DNA from: Herbaspirillum robiniae
GTDB lineage: Bacteria > Pseudomonadota > Gammaproteobacteria > Burkholderiales > Burkholderiaceae_D
Reading direction: 5' to 3'
Length of the DNA stretch: 64,000 nucleotides
Assembly: GCF_002213415.1 (NCBI RefSeq)
Contig: NZ_NJGU01000002.1
Location: 62,001-126,000 of the forward strand
Part shown: in pieces, positions 34,821-47,911 of the stretch
How the letters are laid out: each line of letters opens with the position of its first letter
Numbering within the stretch: the stretch's first letter is position 1
Made by a program: the position numbers and the translations under genes
The notes under the pieces: model-generated
What the model was told of the DNA's origin: nothing
Databases searched by the model: none
Seen by the model: the letters and a program-made list of their open reading frames with translations, nothing else

Positions 34821-36611
34821 TTACTTCTTGCGCTGCGGCGGCAGGTCGGTGCAATGGCCTTCGGCCACTTCCGCCGCCATGCCGAGCGATTCGCCCAGCG
34901 TCGGGTGCGGGTGGATGGTCTTGCCGATGTCGACCGCGTCGGCGCCCATCTCGATGGCCAGCGCCACTTCGCCGATCATGTCGCCGGCATGGGTGCCGAC
35001 GATGCCGCCGCCGATGATGCGGTGGGTTTCGGCGTCGAACAGCAGCTTGGTGAAGCCTTCCGAACGACCGTTGGCCACGGCGCGACCGGACGCGGCCCAC
35101 GGGAAGTGGCCCTTCTCGATCTTGATGCCCTTTGCCTTGGCTTCGTCTTCGGTGATGCCGACCCATGCCACTTCCGGATCGGTGTAGGCCACCGACGGAA
35201 TCACGCTGGCGTCGAAGAAGCTCTTCTCGCCGGCGATCGCCTCGGCGGCGACGTGGCCTTCATGCACGGCCTTGTGCGCCAGCATCGGCTGGCCCACCAG
35301 GTCGCCGATGGCGAAGATGTGCGGCACGTTGGTGCGCATCTGCTTGTCGACCGGGATGAAACCGCGGTCGCCCACGATCACGCCGGCCTTGTCGGCCGAG
35401 ACCTTCTTGCCGTTCGGGCTGCGGCCCACGGCCACCAGCACCAGGTCGTACAGTTGCGGCTCGGGTGCGGTGGCGCCGGCTTCGGCGGCCTCGAAGGTGA
35501 CCTTGATGCCTTCGGCCAGCGCTTCCACGGCAACGGTCTTGGTCTTGACCATGACGTTGTCGAAGCGCTTTTCATTGAACTTCTGCCAGACCTTGACCAT
35601 GTCGCGGTCGGCGCCCTGCATCAGGCCGTCCATCATCTCGACCACGTCGATGCGCGCGCCCAGCGTGGAGTAGACGGTGGCCATTTCCAGGCCGATGATG
35701 CCGCCGCCGATGACCAGCATGCGCTTGGGCACCTGGCGCAGTTCCAGCGCGCCGGTGGAGTCGACGATGCGCGGATCCTGCGGCACGAACGGCAGGTTCA
35801 CCACCGACGAACCGGCGGCGATGATCGCGTGCTTGAACTGCACGACCTTCTTGCTGCCGTCGCCGGCGGTCACTTCGATATGGTTGGGGCCGGCGAACTG
35901 GCCGTTGCCGTTCACCACCTGCACCTTGCGCGCCTTGGCCATGCCGGCCAGGCCGCCGGTCATGGTGCCGATGACCTTGTCCTTGTAGCCGCGCAGCTTG
36001 TCGATGTCGATCTCCGGCTTGCCGAAGGTGACGCCGTGCGAGGCCATCGCGGCGGTCTCGTCGATCACGGCAGCCACGTGCAGCAGCGCCTTGGACGGGA
36101 TGCAGCCCACGTTCAGGCAGACGCCGCCCAGGGTGGCTTCCTGCTCGACGATGACGGTGTTCAGGCCGAGGTCGGCGGCGCGGAACGCAGCCGAGTAGCC
36201 GCCGGGGCCACCGCCCAGCACCATGACGTCGCACTGCACGTCTGCGCTGCCGCCGAAGCTGGCGGCGGCCGGGGCGCTGGCGGGGGCTGCAGGTGCAGCA
36301 GCGGCGGGAGCGGCGGGAGCCGACGCTGCTGCCGGCGCGGGCGCAGCCGCAGGTTCGGCGGCGGCAGCTTCACCCGCTGCTTCCACCATCAGCAGTACCG
36401 AACCCTCGGCGACCTTGTCGCCGACCTTGACCTTGATTTCCTTGACCACGCCCGCCGACGACGACGGAATTTCCATGCTGGCCTTGTCGGATTCGACGGT
36501 GATCAGCGACTGGTCGACCTTGATCGTGTCGCCGACCTTGACCATCACTTCGATCACTTCCACTTCCTTGAAGTCGCCGATATCGGGGACTTTGACTTCG
36601 CTAAGACTCAT
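34821..36611 (-). CDS. lpdA: Dihydrolipoamide dehydrogenase (E3) with N-terminal lipoyl domain
   Basis: E3 of the pyruvate dehydrogenase complex, 596 residues. A lipoyl domain (about 1-78, with the lipoylated Lys in [11 protein letters not shown]) and an Ala/Pro linker (about 80-118) precede the flavoprotein. FAD motif [13 protein letters not shown], redox disulfide [16 protein letters not shown] motif [12 protein letters not shown] and catalytic His in HPHPTLGES are all present. The fused lipoyl domain is seen in several beta-proteobacterial and Neisseria E3 proteins. Its lipoyl domain is almost identical in DNA to the first one of aceF. Third gene of the aceE-aceF-lpdA operon, 80 bp after aceF. 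Confidence 0.97.
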   Translation of the reverse strand: MSLSEVKVPDIGDFKEVEVIEVMVKVGDTIKVDQSLITVESDKASMEIPSSSAGVVKEIKVKVGDKVAEGSVLLMVEAAGEAAAAEPAAAPAPAAASAPAAPAAAAPAAPASAPAAASFGGSADVQCDVMVLGGGPGGYSAAFRAADLGLNTVIVEQEATLGGVCLNVGCIPSKALLHVAAVIDETAAMASHGVTFGKPEIDIDKLRGYKDKVIGTMTGGLAGMAKARKVQVVNGNGQFAGPNHIEVTAGDGSKKVVQFKHAIIAAGSSVVNLPFVPQDPRIVDSTGALELRQVPKRMLVIGGGIIGLEMATVYSTLGARIDVVEMMDGLMQGADRDMVKVWQKFNEKRFDNVMVKTKTVAVEALAEGIKVTFEAAEAGATAPEPQLYDLVLVAVGRSPNGKKVSADKAGVIVGDRGFIPVDKQMRTNVPHIFAIGDLVGQPMLAHKAVHEGHVAAEAIAGEKSFFDASVIPSVAYTDPEVAWVGITEDEAKAKGIKIEKGHFPWAASGRAVANGRSEGFTKLLFDAETHRIIGGGIVGTHAGDMIGEVALAIEMGADAVDIGKTIHPHPTLGESLGMAAEVAEGHCTDLPPQRKK

Positions 36612-36691
36612 TGTCTTGACTCCGTTATGTTCTGTAGTTCGCCGCGCCGCCCGGCATCAGCCGAAGCGGCGCATCGCCGTTGCGTGACTGC

Positions 36692-38317
36692 TTACAGCAG
36701 CGACTTGCGCAGGTCGCCCAGCACCTCGGCGAGATACGCCGAGAAGCGCGCGCCCATGGCGCCGTCGACCACGCGGTGGTCGTAGGACAGCGAAGTCGGC
36801 AGCATCAGGCGCGGCACGAATTGCTTGCCGTCCCACACCGGCTTGGTGATCGACTTGGACAGGCCCAAGATCGCCACTTCCGGCGCGTTGATGATGGGCG
36901 TGAAGGCGGTGCCGCCGATGCCGCCCAGCGACGAGATGGTGAAGGTCGCACCTTGCATGTCGGCCGGCTTCAGCTTGCCGTCACGGGCCTGCGCCGACAG
37001 CTCGCCCATTTCGGTGGCGATCTGGCTGATGGTCTTCTGGTCGGCGTTCTTGATGACCGGAACCACCAGGCCGTTGGGCGTATCGGCGGCGAAGCCGATG
37101 TTGTAGAACTGCTTGAGGATCAGGTTCTCGCCCTTGGCGTCCAGCGAGGAATTGAAGGCCGGGAATTTCTTCAGCGCCGAGACGCTGGCCTTGATCACGA
37201 ACGCCAGCATGGTCAGCTTGACCGGCGACTTGGCCTTGGCATAAGCGGCGTTGGAAGCGACGCGGAATTCTTCCAGCTCGGTGACGTCGGCTTCGTCGAA
37301 TTGCGTGACGTGCGGGATCATCACCCAGTTGCGGTGCAGGTTGGGACCGCTGATCTTCTTGATGCGCGACAGCGGCTGCAGCTCGGTCGTACCGAACTTG
37401 GAGAAGTCCAGCGACGGCCACGGCAGCAGGTCCATGCCGGCGCCCGAGCCGTTCTTGCCCGGGGCGGCGGCGACCGAGGTCGAACCGGCCATCACGCCCT
37501 TGACGAAGTTCTGCACGTCGATCTGCAGGATGCGGCCCTTGGGGCCGGTGGCCGGCACGCGCGACAGGTCCACGCCCAGTTCGCGCGCGAACTTGCGCAC
37601 GGACGGCGAAGCGTGGGCCTTGCCGCCGGTGCTGGTGGCCGAGGCGGTGGCGATGGCCGGAGCAGCTTCGGCAGCCGGGGCAGCGGCGGGCGCTGCAGCA
37701 GGTGCAGGCGCTGCAGCGGCAGGCGCAGGTGCGGCGGCCGGAGCGGCGGCGGCAGGTGCGCCGCCGGTCGATTCGATGGTGGCGATGATGCTGCCCTTGG
37801 CCACCTTGTCGCCCAGCTTGACCTTGAGTTCCTTGATCACGCCGGCGTGGCTGGACGGAATCTCCATGCTGGCCTTGTCGGACTCGACGGTCAACAGCGA
37901 TTGCTCGGCCTTGACGGTGTCGCCGACCTTGACCATGACTTCGATGACTTCGACTTCCTTGAAGTCGCCGATGTCGGGCACTTCGATCTCGACGGTGCCG
38001 CCGGCGGCAGCCGGAGCTGCAGCAGGTGCCGCGGGTGCCGCAGCGGCGGCTTGTGCCGGTGCAGGTGCGGCGGCAGCGCCGTCCGCTTCGACGATCACCA
38101 GCAGCGAACCTTCGGCGATCTTGTCGCCGACCTTGACCTTGATTTCCTTGACCACACCCGCCGACGACGACGGGATTTCCATGCTGGCCTTGTCGGATTC
38201 GACGGTGATCAGCGACTGGTCGACCTTGATCGTGTCGCCGACCTTGACCATCACCTCAATGACTTCGACTTCCTTGAAATCGCCGATGTCGGGGACTTTT
38301 ACTTCGACTTGACTCAT
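36692..38317 (-). CDS. aceF: Dihydrolipoyllysine-residue acetyltransferase (E2) of pyruvate dehydrogenase
   Basis: E2 core of the complex, 541 residues: two lipoyl domains (about 1-78 and 105-182, each with [12 protein letters not shown]), Ala/Pro-rich linkers, the peripheral-subunit-binding domain (about 225-265, SPSVRKFARELGVDLSRVPA) and the acetyltransferase domain with catalytic SYDHRVVDGA near the C-terminus. It transfers acetyl groups from E1 to CoA. ATG at 38317 chosen for its CGGAGCG ribosome-binding site. It lies 198 bp downstream of aceE in the same operon. Confidence 0.97.
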   Translation of the reverse strand: MSQVEVKVPDIGDFKEVEVIEVMVKVGDTIKVDQSLITVESDKASMEIPSSSAGVVKEIKVKVGDKIAEGSLLVIVEADGAAAAPAPAQAAAAAPAAPAAAPAAAGGTVEIEVPDIGDFKEVEVIEVMVKVGDTVKAEQSLLTVESDKASMEIPSSHAGVIKELKVKLGDKVAKGSIIATIESTGGAPAAAAPAAAPAPAAAAPAPAAAPAAAPAAEAAPAIATASATSTGGKAHASPSVRKFARELGVDLSRVPATGPKGRILQIDVQNFVKGVMAGSTSVAAAPGKNGSGAGMDLLPWPSLDFSKFGTTELQPLSRIKKISGPNLHRNWVMIPHVTQFDEADVTELEEFRVASNAAYAKAKSPVKLTMLAFVIKASVSALKKFPAFNSSLDAKGENLILKQFYNIGFAADTPNGLVVPVIKNADQKTISQIATEMGELSAQARDGKLKPADMQGATFTISSLGGIGGTAFTPIINAPEVAILGLSKSITKPVWDGKQFVPRLMLPTSLSYDHRVVDGAMGARFSAYLAEVLGDLRKSLL

Positions 38318-38515
38318 CTGTTGCGCTCCGTTGTTCTGTTCCCTGGCCTGGGGCTGGGAGGGGTATTCGCAGAGGGGAAGGTACTGCCGCGTGGCCATTG
38401 CATATTAAGCCATGTACTGACGCTGCGGCCGCCCTTCCCTGAATTTGGCTGACGCTCTACACGACACATCCCCGCGATCAGGAAGCTGAGGCGGGGATGG
38501 TCGGGTCGGCGTGAC

Positions 38516-41212
<2,697 letters not shown>

Positions 41213-41290
41213 GTCATGTCTCCTGGTTGTTGAGAGATCCGGCTGCTCTGTTGGAGCGCCCGGGTCGATCGGGGTCATTCATTACATTCG

Positions 41291-41337
41291 GTACGAACAG
41301 CCGCCGGCGTGATGCGCGAAAAAACCGTACGAACAGC
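41291..41337. promoter_or_regulatory. Repeated 11-mer in the aceE leader, possible regulator site
   Basis: GTACGAACAGC occurs at 41291-41301 and again at 41327-41337, 36 bp apart in the same orientation, between the predicted aceE transcription start and its coding sequence. Two copies 36 bp apart suggest an operator or a leader RNA element. I cannot assign the regulator. Confidence 0.4.
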
Positions 41338-41372
41338 ACTAATGTACGGTCTTCCTGCCGTGTGGACGACGC

Positions 41373-41400
41373 ATTTTATCAGGGAATTTTTGATTTTCAA
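41373..41400 (-). promoter_or_regulatory. Predicted sigma70 promoter of the pyruvate dehydrogenase operon
   Basis: On the minus strand TTGAAA (41400-41395) and TAAAAT (41378-41373) are spaced by 16 bp in a conspicuously AT-rich segment. The predicted leader is about 150 nt. The rest of the 530-bp gap to gshA (41401-41742) shows no gene. Confidence 0.65.
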
Positions 41401-41742
41401 ATTACGATAAATGATTTCGTATTGTGAAAATTTGCTGCAAAGCGGCATGAATAGGGGCTCTCCGGCGACCGTATTTTTACTGTCTCTGCGCAGGAATCGC
41501 TGTTTTTGCCTTGTTTGCAATGCCGCAAATCGGCCTTCCGAAGGCGCTTTGACGCGGCCGCGAACGGGTCGCCGAAGGCATCCGGACGGCAAGAAAACAT
41601 AATAAAACAGCAATATTTTGAGGCCAGACAGGCCAGGCGACGCGCCCGCCCGGCCTCATAAAGCCTATATGCGGAACGTTATAGAAGAGCAATGAAACAG
41701 GGCCGCGAACGCGGCCCCGGGGAAATCCGGCCGAGGCCGGCC

Positions 41743-43338
41743 TCAGACGCTGATATTGCCCAGCGTGCTGGCGCGGTAGGCAGCGACGAAGGTGTCGAAG
41801 TCGCCTTCCTGGGTGCGTTCGATGTCGCGCTGGGCGTCCAGCGACGCCTGGGCGATGGCGACGAAGTCGGCCGCCTTGGCCGCCGGCAGCGGATGCGCGA
41901 TCAGCTCGTCGGCCTGGCGCGCGCTGCTGGCCAGGGTCCAGCCCGGGAAGGAATTGCCGGCCGCGCGGATTTCGCGCAGCACGCGCGCCGAAGGCGTGGC
42001 GTCGGCGTCGGCCAGCTTGGCGCGCTGGGCGGCCATGCTGTCGCGATGCTGGCTGGACCCCGCCTGGCGGTCCAGCAACTCGGCCACCGGCGCCATGCGG
42101 TCCAGCAGCTGCTCGCCCCACTCCTTCAGGCCGATCGCCTGGCCCTTGAACTGCAGCTGCAGCCCGGGGCGGCGGCCTTCCTTGACGGTGGCCATGAAGT
42201 TGGCGCGGTTCTCGACATTCTCTTCGTCCGAGGTCAGGCAGCTTTCTTCCAGCGCCAGGAAATGCAGGAACACGTCGAGGAAGCGCGCCGCCTGCAGGTT
42301 GATGCCCAGCGGGTCGAACGGGTCGATGTCCATGCAGCGCACTTCCACGTACTGCACGCCGCGCGCCGACAGCGCCTGCACCGGGCGCTCGCCGCTATTG
42401 ATGACGCGCTTGGGACGGATCGAAGAGTAGAACTCGTTTTCGATCTGCAGGATATTGGTATTGATCTGCACCCATTCGCCGTCGCGCTTGGTGCCGATCG
42501 CCTCGTAGGGCGGATACGGCTGGCTGACCGCATGCGACAGACTGCGGATATAGGCCGGCAGGTTGTTATAGATAGGCGTGATGCTGGCCTGGGCGTTGTT
42601 CTGGTAGCCCAGGTCGCTCATGCGCAGGCTGGTGCCGTAGGGCAGGTAGAGCGTGTCGTCGGACAGCGTCTCCAGCTGGTGCGCGCGGCCTCGCAGGAAA
42701 TTGGTCGCCACCGCCGGCGAGGCGCCGAACAGGTACATCAGGAGCCAGCTGTAGCGGCGGAAATTGCGGATCAGCGCAATATAGCGCTCGGACTGGTAGT
42801 CGCGGCGCGAGACCGAGGCGTCGACGCGGTCGTCGGATTCGCGCAGCACATCCCACAGGCCTTCGTTGAGCGAGAAGTTGTAGTGGATACCGGCGATGCA
42901 TTGCATGGTGCGACCGTAGCGCAGCGCCAGGCCGCGGCGGTAGACGTGCTTGAGCATGCCGATGTGCGAGCTGCCGTACCAGCCGATGGGGATCTCGTCT
43001 TCGGGCGGCAGCACGCAGGGCATCGAGGAATTCCACAGGATCTCGCCGTCCAGCTTGGCATAGGCGAAGCGGTGGATGTCGTCCAGGCGCTTGAGGGCGT
43101 CGGCGATGTCGTGCGAGGCCGGAGTGATGAACTCCAGCAGCGACTCCGAATAATCGGTGGTGATCAGGTCGTTGGTCAGCGCTGAACCGAGCGCCGGCGG
43201 ATGCGGCTTGTGCGACAGCACGCCCTGGCGGTCGACACGCAGCGTCTCGCGTTCCACGCCGCGCAGCCCCTGGCCGAGCAGCGCGATGTGTTGCGGGCTG
43301 GCAAGCTGTTGCAGGCGTCGGGTCAGCAGATCGGTCAT
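41743..43338 (-). CDS. gshA: Glutamate-cysteine ligase
   Basis: First enzyme of glutathione synthesis, joining glutamate and cysteine with ATP; 531 residues, close to E. coli GshA. Family landmarks: [13 protein letters not shown] near the N-terminus, [52 protein letters not shown] and [19 protein letters not shown]. Transcribed alone, divergent from folD. Confidence 0.96.
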   Translation of the reverse strand: MTDLLTRRLQQLASPQHIALLGQGLRGVERETLRVDRQGVLSHKPHPPALGSALTNDLITTDYSESLLEFITPASHDIADALKRLDDIHRFAYAKLDGEILWNSSMPCVLPPEDEIPIGWYGSSHIGMLKHVYRRGLALRYGRTMQCIAGIHYNFSLNEGLWDVLRESDDRVDASVSRRDYQSERYIALIRNFRRYSWLLMYLFGASPAVATNFLRGRAHQLETLSDDTLYLPYGTSLRMSDLGYQNNAQASITPIYNNLPAYIRSLSHAVSQPYPPYEAIGTKRDGEWVQINTNILQIENEFYSSIRPKRVINSGERPVQALSARGVQYVEVRCMDIDPFDPLGINLQAARFLDVFLHFLALEESCLTSDEENVENRANFMATVKEGRRPGLQLQFKGQAIGLKEWGEQLLDRMAPVAELLDRQAGSSQHRDSMAAQRAKLADADATPSARVLREIRAAGNSFPGWTLASSARQADELIAHPLPAAKAADFVAIAQASLDAQRDIERTQEGDFDTFVAAYRASTLGNISV

Positions 43339-43519
43339 GCGGGAATCCTCGTCAAATCAGGTCGGTGGCGCTTTGGTTGCGGGAGCATAACCGAAATTGA
43401 AATTTCCCGTCGTGCGCACATCAAAATGCCCGCATTGTGGATGTTTGGCGAGAAAATTGCCTAAAAGGAAACAGTTCTTCCGCCGGCGGGCGGCCATCGT
43501 CCATGCGCCTCGCTCGCTT

Positions 43520-43525
43520 TATAAT
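43520..43525 (+). promoter_or_regulatory. Consensus -10 element upstream of folD
   Basis: A perfect TATAAT lies 111 bp before the folD start, with no convincing -35 at 17 bp. It suggests a leader of about 105 nt for folD. The rest of the 298-bp gap between gshA and folD shows no gene. Confidence 0.45.
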
Positions 43526-43636
43526 CACGGGTTGCGGCACAACATGACCTGTTGCGCCCCTGATTGTTGATGTTTTCCATTCGGCCCGGCCCCGCCGGGT
43601 GCTTTTGCCACCGCCCTGCCCTTATATATACCTGCC

Positions 43637-44482
43637 ATGCCAGCTCAACTGATCGACGGAAACCTGCTCTCCCAACAACTGCGCGCCGATGTCGCCAAAC
43701 GCGCCGCCGCCCTGACCGCCCAGGGCAAACAGCCCGGCCTGGCAGTGATCCTGGTCGGCGACAGCCCGGCCTCCCAGGTGTATGTGCGCAACAAGGTCAA
43801 GGCCTGCGAAGACAACGGCCTGCACTCGGTGCTGGAAAAGTACGACGCCTCGATGACCGAGGCCGAACTGCTGGCCCGCATCGACGCCCTGAACCACGAC
43901 CCGAAGATCAACGGCATCCTGGTGCAGTTGCCGCTGCCGGCCCACATCGACGCCCACAAGGTGATCGAAGCCATCGCCGCCGAAAAGGACGTGGACGGTT
44001 TCCACGTCAGCAACGCCGGCCTGCTGATGACCGGCCAGCCGCTGTTCCGCCCCTGCACGCCCTACGGCGTGATGAAGATGCTGGAGTCGATCAACTACCC
44101 GGTGCGCGGCGCCAATGCCGTGGTGGTGGGCGCCTCCAACATCGTCGGCAAGCCGCAGGCGATGCTGCTCTTGCAAGCGGGCGCAACCGTCACCATCTGT
44201 AATTCCAAGACCCGCGATCTCGGCGCGCACACCCGCAACGCCGACATCCTGGTCGTGGCCACCGGCAAACGCAACATCGTGACTGCCGACATGGTCAAAC
44301 CCGGCGCCGTGGTACTGGACGTCGGCATGAACCGCGACGACAACGGCAAGCTGTGCGGCGACGTCGACTTCGCCAACGTGAAGGAAGTCGCCGGCTACAT
44401 CACCCCGGTGCCGGGCGGCGTCGGCCCGATGACCATCACCATGCTGCTGGTGAACACCATCGAAGCCGCCGAACGCACCTAA
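43637..44482 (+). CDS. folD: Methylenetetrahydrofolate dehydrogenase/cyclohydrolase
   Basis: Bifunctional one-carbon enzyme of 281 residues interconverting methylene-, methenyl- and formyl-tetrahydrofolate with NADP. Motifs: [13 protein letters not shown] with the catalytic Lys, [13 protein letters not shown], the Rossmann signature [14 protein letters not shown] and C-terminal [20 protein letters not shown]. Length and order are standard. It is followed by prlC on the same strand after 52 bp. Confidence 0.97.
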   Translation: MPAQLIDGNLLSQQLRADVAKRAAALTAQGKQPGLAVILVGDSPASQVYVRNKVKACEDNGLHSVLEKYDASMTEAELLARIDALNHDPKINGILVQLPLPAHIDAHKVIEAIAAEKDVDGFHVSNAGLLMTGQPLFRPCTPYGVMKMLESINYPVRGANAVVVGASNIVGKPQAMLLLQAGATVTICNSKTRDLGAHTRNADILVVATGKRNIVTADMVKPGAVVLDVGMNRDDNGKLCGDVDFANVKEVAGYITPVPGGVGPMTITMLLVNTIEAAERT

Positions 44483-44534
44483 TGTAATCGCGCCCCACGC
44501 CAAGGCGGGGGCGCATTGAATGAATCGAGAGCCC

Positions 44535-46607
44535 ATGACCACCGACATCGCCGCCAATCCCCTGCTCGACTTTTCGGGCTATGCCCAGTTCGACGCCATC
44601 AAGCCGGAACACGTCACCCCGGCGCTGGACAAGCTGCTGGCCGACGCCGGCCGCCTGGTCACCGAGCTGGAGGCGCCGATGGCCGAGGTCAGCTGGGACA
44701 ACTTCGTCGAACCACTGGAGTCGGCCACCGAGAAGCTGGGCCGCGCCTGGAGCGTGGTCGGCCACCTGAATTCGGTGATGGACACGCCCGAACTGCGCGC
44801 CACCTACAACGAGAACCAGCCGCGCCTGGTGGAATTCTGGACTGGCCTGGGCCAGAACCTGGCGCTGTTCGAGAAGTACAAGGCGCTGCAGGCCAGCCCG
44901 GCCTTCGCGCAGCTCTCGGCCGCGCGCCGCAAGGTGGTGGACAATGCGGTGCGCGACTTCCGCCTGTCCGGCGCCGAACTGCCGGAAGACAAGAAGGAAC
45001 GCTTCGCCGAGATCCAGGAAAAGCAGGCGGCGCTGACCACCCGTTTCTCCGAGAACGTGCTGGACGCCACCAACGACTTCGGCCTGTTCGTCGAGGATGA
45101 GGCCGAACTGGCCGGCCTGCCGGACGACGTCAAGCAGGCCGCGCGTGCCGCCGCCGAGAAGGACGGCAAGCCGGGCTTCAAGTTTACGCTGCACTTCCCC
45201 TCCTATTTCCCGGTGCTGCAATACGCCGACAACCGCGCGCTGCGCGAAAAGATCTATCGCGCCAACGCCACCAAGGCCTCGGAACTGGGCGCCAAGCCGG
45301 AATGGGACAACAGCGCCAACATCGACGACATCCTGACGCTGCGCAAGGAAGAGGCGCAGCTGCTGGGCTACGCCAATTTCGCCGAGGTCTCGCTGGTGCC
45401 GAAGATGGCGCAGTCGCCGGCCGAAGTGATCGCCTTCCTGGAAGACCTGGGCCGCCGCGCCCGCCCCTTCGGCGAAAAGGACTACGACGAGCTCAAGGCA
45501 TTCGCCCGCGAAAAGCTGGGCCTGGACAAGCTGGAAGCCTGGGACAGCACCTACGCCTCTGAAAAGCTGCGCGAACAGCGCTACGCCTTCTCGGAACAGG
45601 AAGTGAAGCAGTACTTCCCCGAACCCCGGGTGGTGAACGGCCTGTTCCAGGTCGCGCAACAACTGTTCGGCGTGTCCATCAAGCCTGATACCGCGCCGGT
45701 GTGGCACAAGGACGTGAAGTTCTTCCGCATCGAACGCGACGGCCAGCTGGTCGGCCAGTTTTATTTCGACCTCTACGCCCGCAGCGGCAAGCGCGGCGGC
45801 GCCTGGATGGACGACGCCCGCGCGCGCCGCCTGACCGCCTCCGGCGTGCAGACCCCGATCGCCTACCTGGTGTGCAACTTCACCGAGCCGGCGGTGGTGG
45901 ACGGCGCGGCCAAGCCGGCGCTGTTCACCCACGACGAAGTGATCACGCTGTTCCACGAGTTCGGCCACGGCCTGCACCACATGCTGACGCAGGTGGACGA
46001 GGTCGGCGTGTCCGGCATCTCGGGCGTGGAATGGGATGCGGTCGAACTGCCCTCGCAGTTCATGGAAAACTTCTGCTGGGAATGGGACGTGCTGCAGCAC
46101 CTGAGCGCGCACGCCGAGACCGGCGCGCCGCTGCCGCGCGCGCTGTACGACAAGATGATCGCCGCCAAGAACTTCCAGTCCGGCCTGCAGATGCTGCGCC
46201 AGGTGGAGTTCTCGCTGTTCGACATGCTGATTCACGACGACTACCAGGCCGGCGGCCAACAGAGCGTGCAGCAACTGCTGAACGGCCTGCGCGACCGCAT
46301 CGCGGTGATCCGTCCGCCGGAGTTCAACCGCTTCCAGCACTCCTTCAGCCACATCTTCGCCGGCGGCTACGCGGCGGGCTACTACAGCTACAAGTGGGCC
46401 GAGGTGCTGTCGGCCGACGCCTACGGCGCATTCGAGGAAGCCGCCGCGGCCGGCGGCAACGTGGTGTCGATCGAAACCGGCCGCCGCTTCCAGCAGGAAA
46501 TCCTGGCCGTGGGCGGCTCGCGCCCGGCGATCGAGTCGTTCAAGGCCTTCCGCGGCCGCGAACCGAGCATCGACGCGCTGCTGCGGCATAGCGGCATGGC
46601 TGCCTGA
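44535..46607 (+). CDS. prlC: Oligopeptidase A, M3 family zinc metallopeptidase
   Basis: Cytosolic peptidase of 690 residues that degrades short peptides, including cleaved signal peptides. The thermolysin-like zinc motif is ITLFHEFGHGLHHM, with the third ligand region SGVEWDAVELPSQFMENFCW downstream. The C-terminal FSHIFAGGYAAGYYSYKWAE block is characteristic. Start uncertain: the ATG at 44535 has GAGAG close by, and an in-frame ATG 15 bp upstream is also possible. A terminator follows. Confidence 0.95.
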   Translation: MTTDIAANPLLDFSGYAQFDAIKPEHVTPALDKLLADAGRLVTELEAPMAEVSWDNFVEPLESATEKLGRAWSVVGHLNSVMDTPELRATYNENQPRLVEFWTGLGQNLALFEKYKALQASPAFAQLSAARRKVVDNAVRDFRLSGAELPEDKKERFAEIQEKQAALTTRFSENVLDATNDFGLFVEDEAELAGLPDDVKQAARAAAEKDGKPGFKFTLHFPSYFPVLQYADNRALREKIYRANATKASELGAKPEWDNSANIDDILTLRKEEAQLLGYANFAEVSLVPKMAQSPAEVIAFLEDLGRRARPFGEKDYDELKAFAREKLGLDKLEAWDSTYASEKLREQRYAFSEQEVKQYFPEPRVVNGLFQVAQQLFGVSIKPDTAPVWHKDVKFFRIERDGQLVGQFYFDLYARSGKRGGAWMDDARARRLTASGVQTPIAYLVCNFTEPAVVDGAAKPALFTHDEVITLFHEFGHGLHHMLTQVDEVGVSGISGVEWDAVELPSQFMENFCWEWDVLQHLSAHAETGAPLPRALYDKMIAAKNFQSGLQMLRQVEFSLFDMLIHDDYQAGGQQSVQQLLNGLRDRIAVIRPPEFNRFQHSFSHIFAGGYAAGYYSYKWAEVLSADAYGAFEEAAAAGGNVVSIETGRRFQQEILAVGGSRPAIESFKAFRGREPSIDALLRHSGMAA

Positions 46608-46627
46608 ACCTGAGCTGCTGAGTTTGG

Positions 46628-46661
46628 CTGCCGTCCGGATGAAAGTCCGGGCGGCAGTTTT
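46628..46661 (+). terminator. Terminator after prlC
   Basis: Stem of 12 pairs including one T-G pair (CTGCCGTCCGGA with TCCGGGCGGCAG, 6-base loop) followed by TTTTGCTTT, 21 bp after the prlC stop. Confidence 0.8.
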
Positions 46662-46715
46662 GCTTTCAGGGCTCTTGTTTGTCTCATTTTTCAGGCTGGC
46701 GCGATTCGCCCGAGG

Positions 46716-46758
46716 TGCGACGAACGACGCTGGATCCCGGCGTTCGCCGGGATGACGG
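46716..46758 (+). repeat. REP-like element, GGATCCCGGC-hairpin variant, forward
   Basis: GTGCGACGAACGACGCTGGA leads into a hairpin ATCCCGGC-GTTC-GCCGGGAT followed by GACGG. The same element occurs at 57677 and 63677. It sits in the 376-bp gap between prlC and holC, which otherwise holds no gene. Confidence 0.8.
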
Positions 46759-46845
46759 TGGTATGTTGCGGCCGCTTGGCCGGTTGAACGGCCGGCTGGA
46801 CGATCCGCCATACCGGTCAAGAGGGGAAAAATCCACTCCCCCGCC

Positions 46846-46890
46846 GTCGTCCTGACGAACGTCAGGACCCAGCGTCGTTCGCTGCGTCCC
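46846..46890 (-). repeat. REP-like element, GTCCTGAC-hairpin variant, reverse
   Basis: CGTCGTCCTGACGAACGTCA followed by GGACCCAGCGTCGTTCG is the inverted, diverged partner of the preceding element: its own hairpin is GTCCTGAC-GAAC-GTCAGGAC. Further copies lie at 57955, 63773 and 63915. A fragment (CAACGAACGACGG) also lies near 46910. Confidence 0.75.
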
Positions 46891-46971
46891 GCCGGCGCCA
46901 ATCCGGCGCAACGAACGACGGCCTGCATCGTCCACTACGTATTGAACATGGCAGCGTCCATCGCTTGCCAC

Positions 46972-46977
46972 TATACT
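46972..46977 (+). promoter_or_regulatory. Possible -10 element for a leaderless holC transcript
   Basis: TATACT ends six bases before the holC ATG, which has no ribosome-binding site. This places the expected transcription start at or next to the start codon. No clear -35 is seen. Confidence 0.4.
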
Positions 46978-46983
46978 TCCGCC

Positions 46984-47403
46984 ATGACCCGAATCGACTT
47001 CCACAGCAACGTCCCGCAAAAGATCACCTACGTCTGCCGCCTGGTGCGCAAGGCGCGCGCGGCCGGCACCCAGATCGTGCTGCGCGCGCGCGACCGCGCC
47101 GAACTGCAGCAGCTGGACCAGGCGCTCTGGAGCTTTTCCGAGCAGGACTTCCTGCCGCACGTCACCGCCGGCGATCCGCTGGCCGCGCAGACGCCGATCA
47201 TCCTGACCGCCAGCGACGACGTCGAACTGCCGCACCACCAGGTGCTGATCAACCTGTCCGGCGAAACCCCGGCCAACTTCGCCCGCTTCGAGCGCATGCT
47301 GGAAATCATTTCCGCCGACGACGCCGACCGCGCCGCCGGCCGCGATCGCTACCGCTTCTACAAGGAGCGCGGTTACCCGCTCAGCCACCACGTGGCCGCC
47401 TGA
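46984..47403 (+). CDS. holC: DNA polymerase III chi subunit
   Basis: Chi subunit of the clamp loader, 139 residues, linking the replisome to SSB. Recognisable pattern: TRIDFHSNVPQKITYVCRLV at the start, then VLRARDRAELQQLDQALWSF, FLPHVTAGDPLA, TPIILTASDDVELPHHQVLI and the tail RYRFYKERGYPLSHH. It is followed after 22 bp by a small gene of the kind often found behind holC in beta-proteobacteria. Confidence 0.9.
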   Translation: MTRIDFHSNVPQKITYVCRLVRKARAAGTQIVLRARDRAELQQLDQALWSFSEQDFLPHVTAGDPLAAQTPIILTASDDVELPHHQVLINLSGETPANFARFERMLEIISADDADRAAGRDRYRFYKERGYPLSHHVAA

Positions 47404-47425
47404 AACCGCCAGCGCGCAGACCGCC

Positions 47426-47911
47426 ATGATCCAGGACGACAACAGCATTCCCCTCCTGACCGAGGTCATCCCGTCGGCGCCGCCGCAGGTGCTGCCGCCC
47501 CAGGCCGTCCCCGTGCCGCCGGCCCACCTGCCGCAGCCGGGCGGCAACGGCCCGGACTACGGCGCGGCCGCCCAGCCCGGCGCCTTTCATACCCAGCCCT
47601 CGGCCGCCAGCTACCAGGCGCCGGCGCCGTCCGCCCCGGCCCAGTTCGCGGCCGTGCCACCCGTCACGCCGGCCGCCGAGCAATATCGCCAGTGGGAACA
47701 GGAAATCCGCGAGAACGTGCTGCAAAACCTGCTCGCGCAAGCCGATACCGTCCTGCAGCAGCACCTGCAGGACCAGATGGCGGTGGCCCTGGACAATCTC
47801 TCCGATATCCTGACGCAGCGCGTCAAGGAAAGCCTGCGCACGGCGCTCGCGGAAACCGTCACGCGCGCGGTCGCCGAGGAGATGGCACGCTTCTCGTCTT
47901 CAAAAAACTAA
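47426..47911 (+). CDS. DUF2486-like protein downstream of holC
   Basis: Protein of 161 residues: an acidic start (MIQDDNSIPLLTEVI), a Pro/Ala/Gln-rich low-complexity middle (about 18-85) and a helical C-terminus (about 88-160, ENVLQNLLAQADTVLQQHLQ ending MARFSSSKN). The position behind holC and the start motif fit the DUF2486 family of beta-proteobacteria; function unknown. Probably cotranscribed with holC. Confidence 0.7.
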   Translation: MIQDDNSIPLLTEVIPSAPPQVLPPQAVPVPPAHLPQPGGNGPDYGAAAQPGAFHTQPSAASYQAPAPSAPAQFAAVPPVTPAAEQYRQWEQEIRENVLQNLLAQADTVLQQHLQDQMAVALDNLSDILTQRVKESLRTALAETVTRAVAEEMARFSSSKN

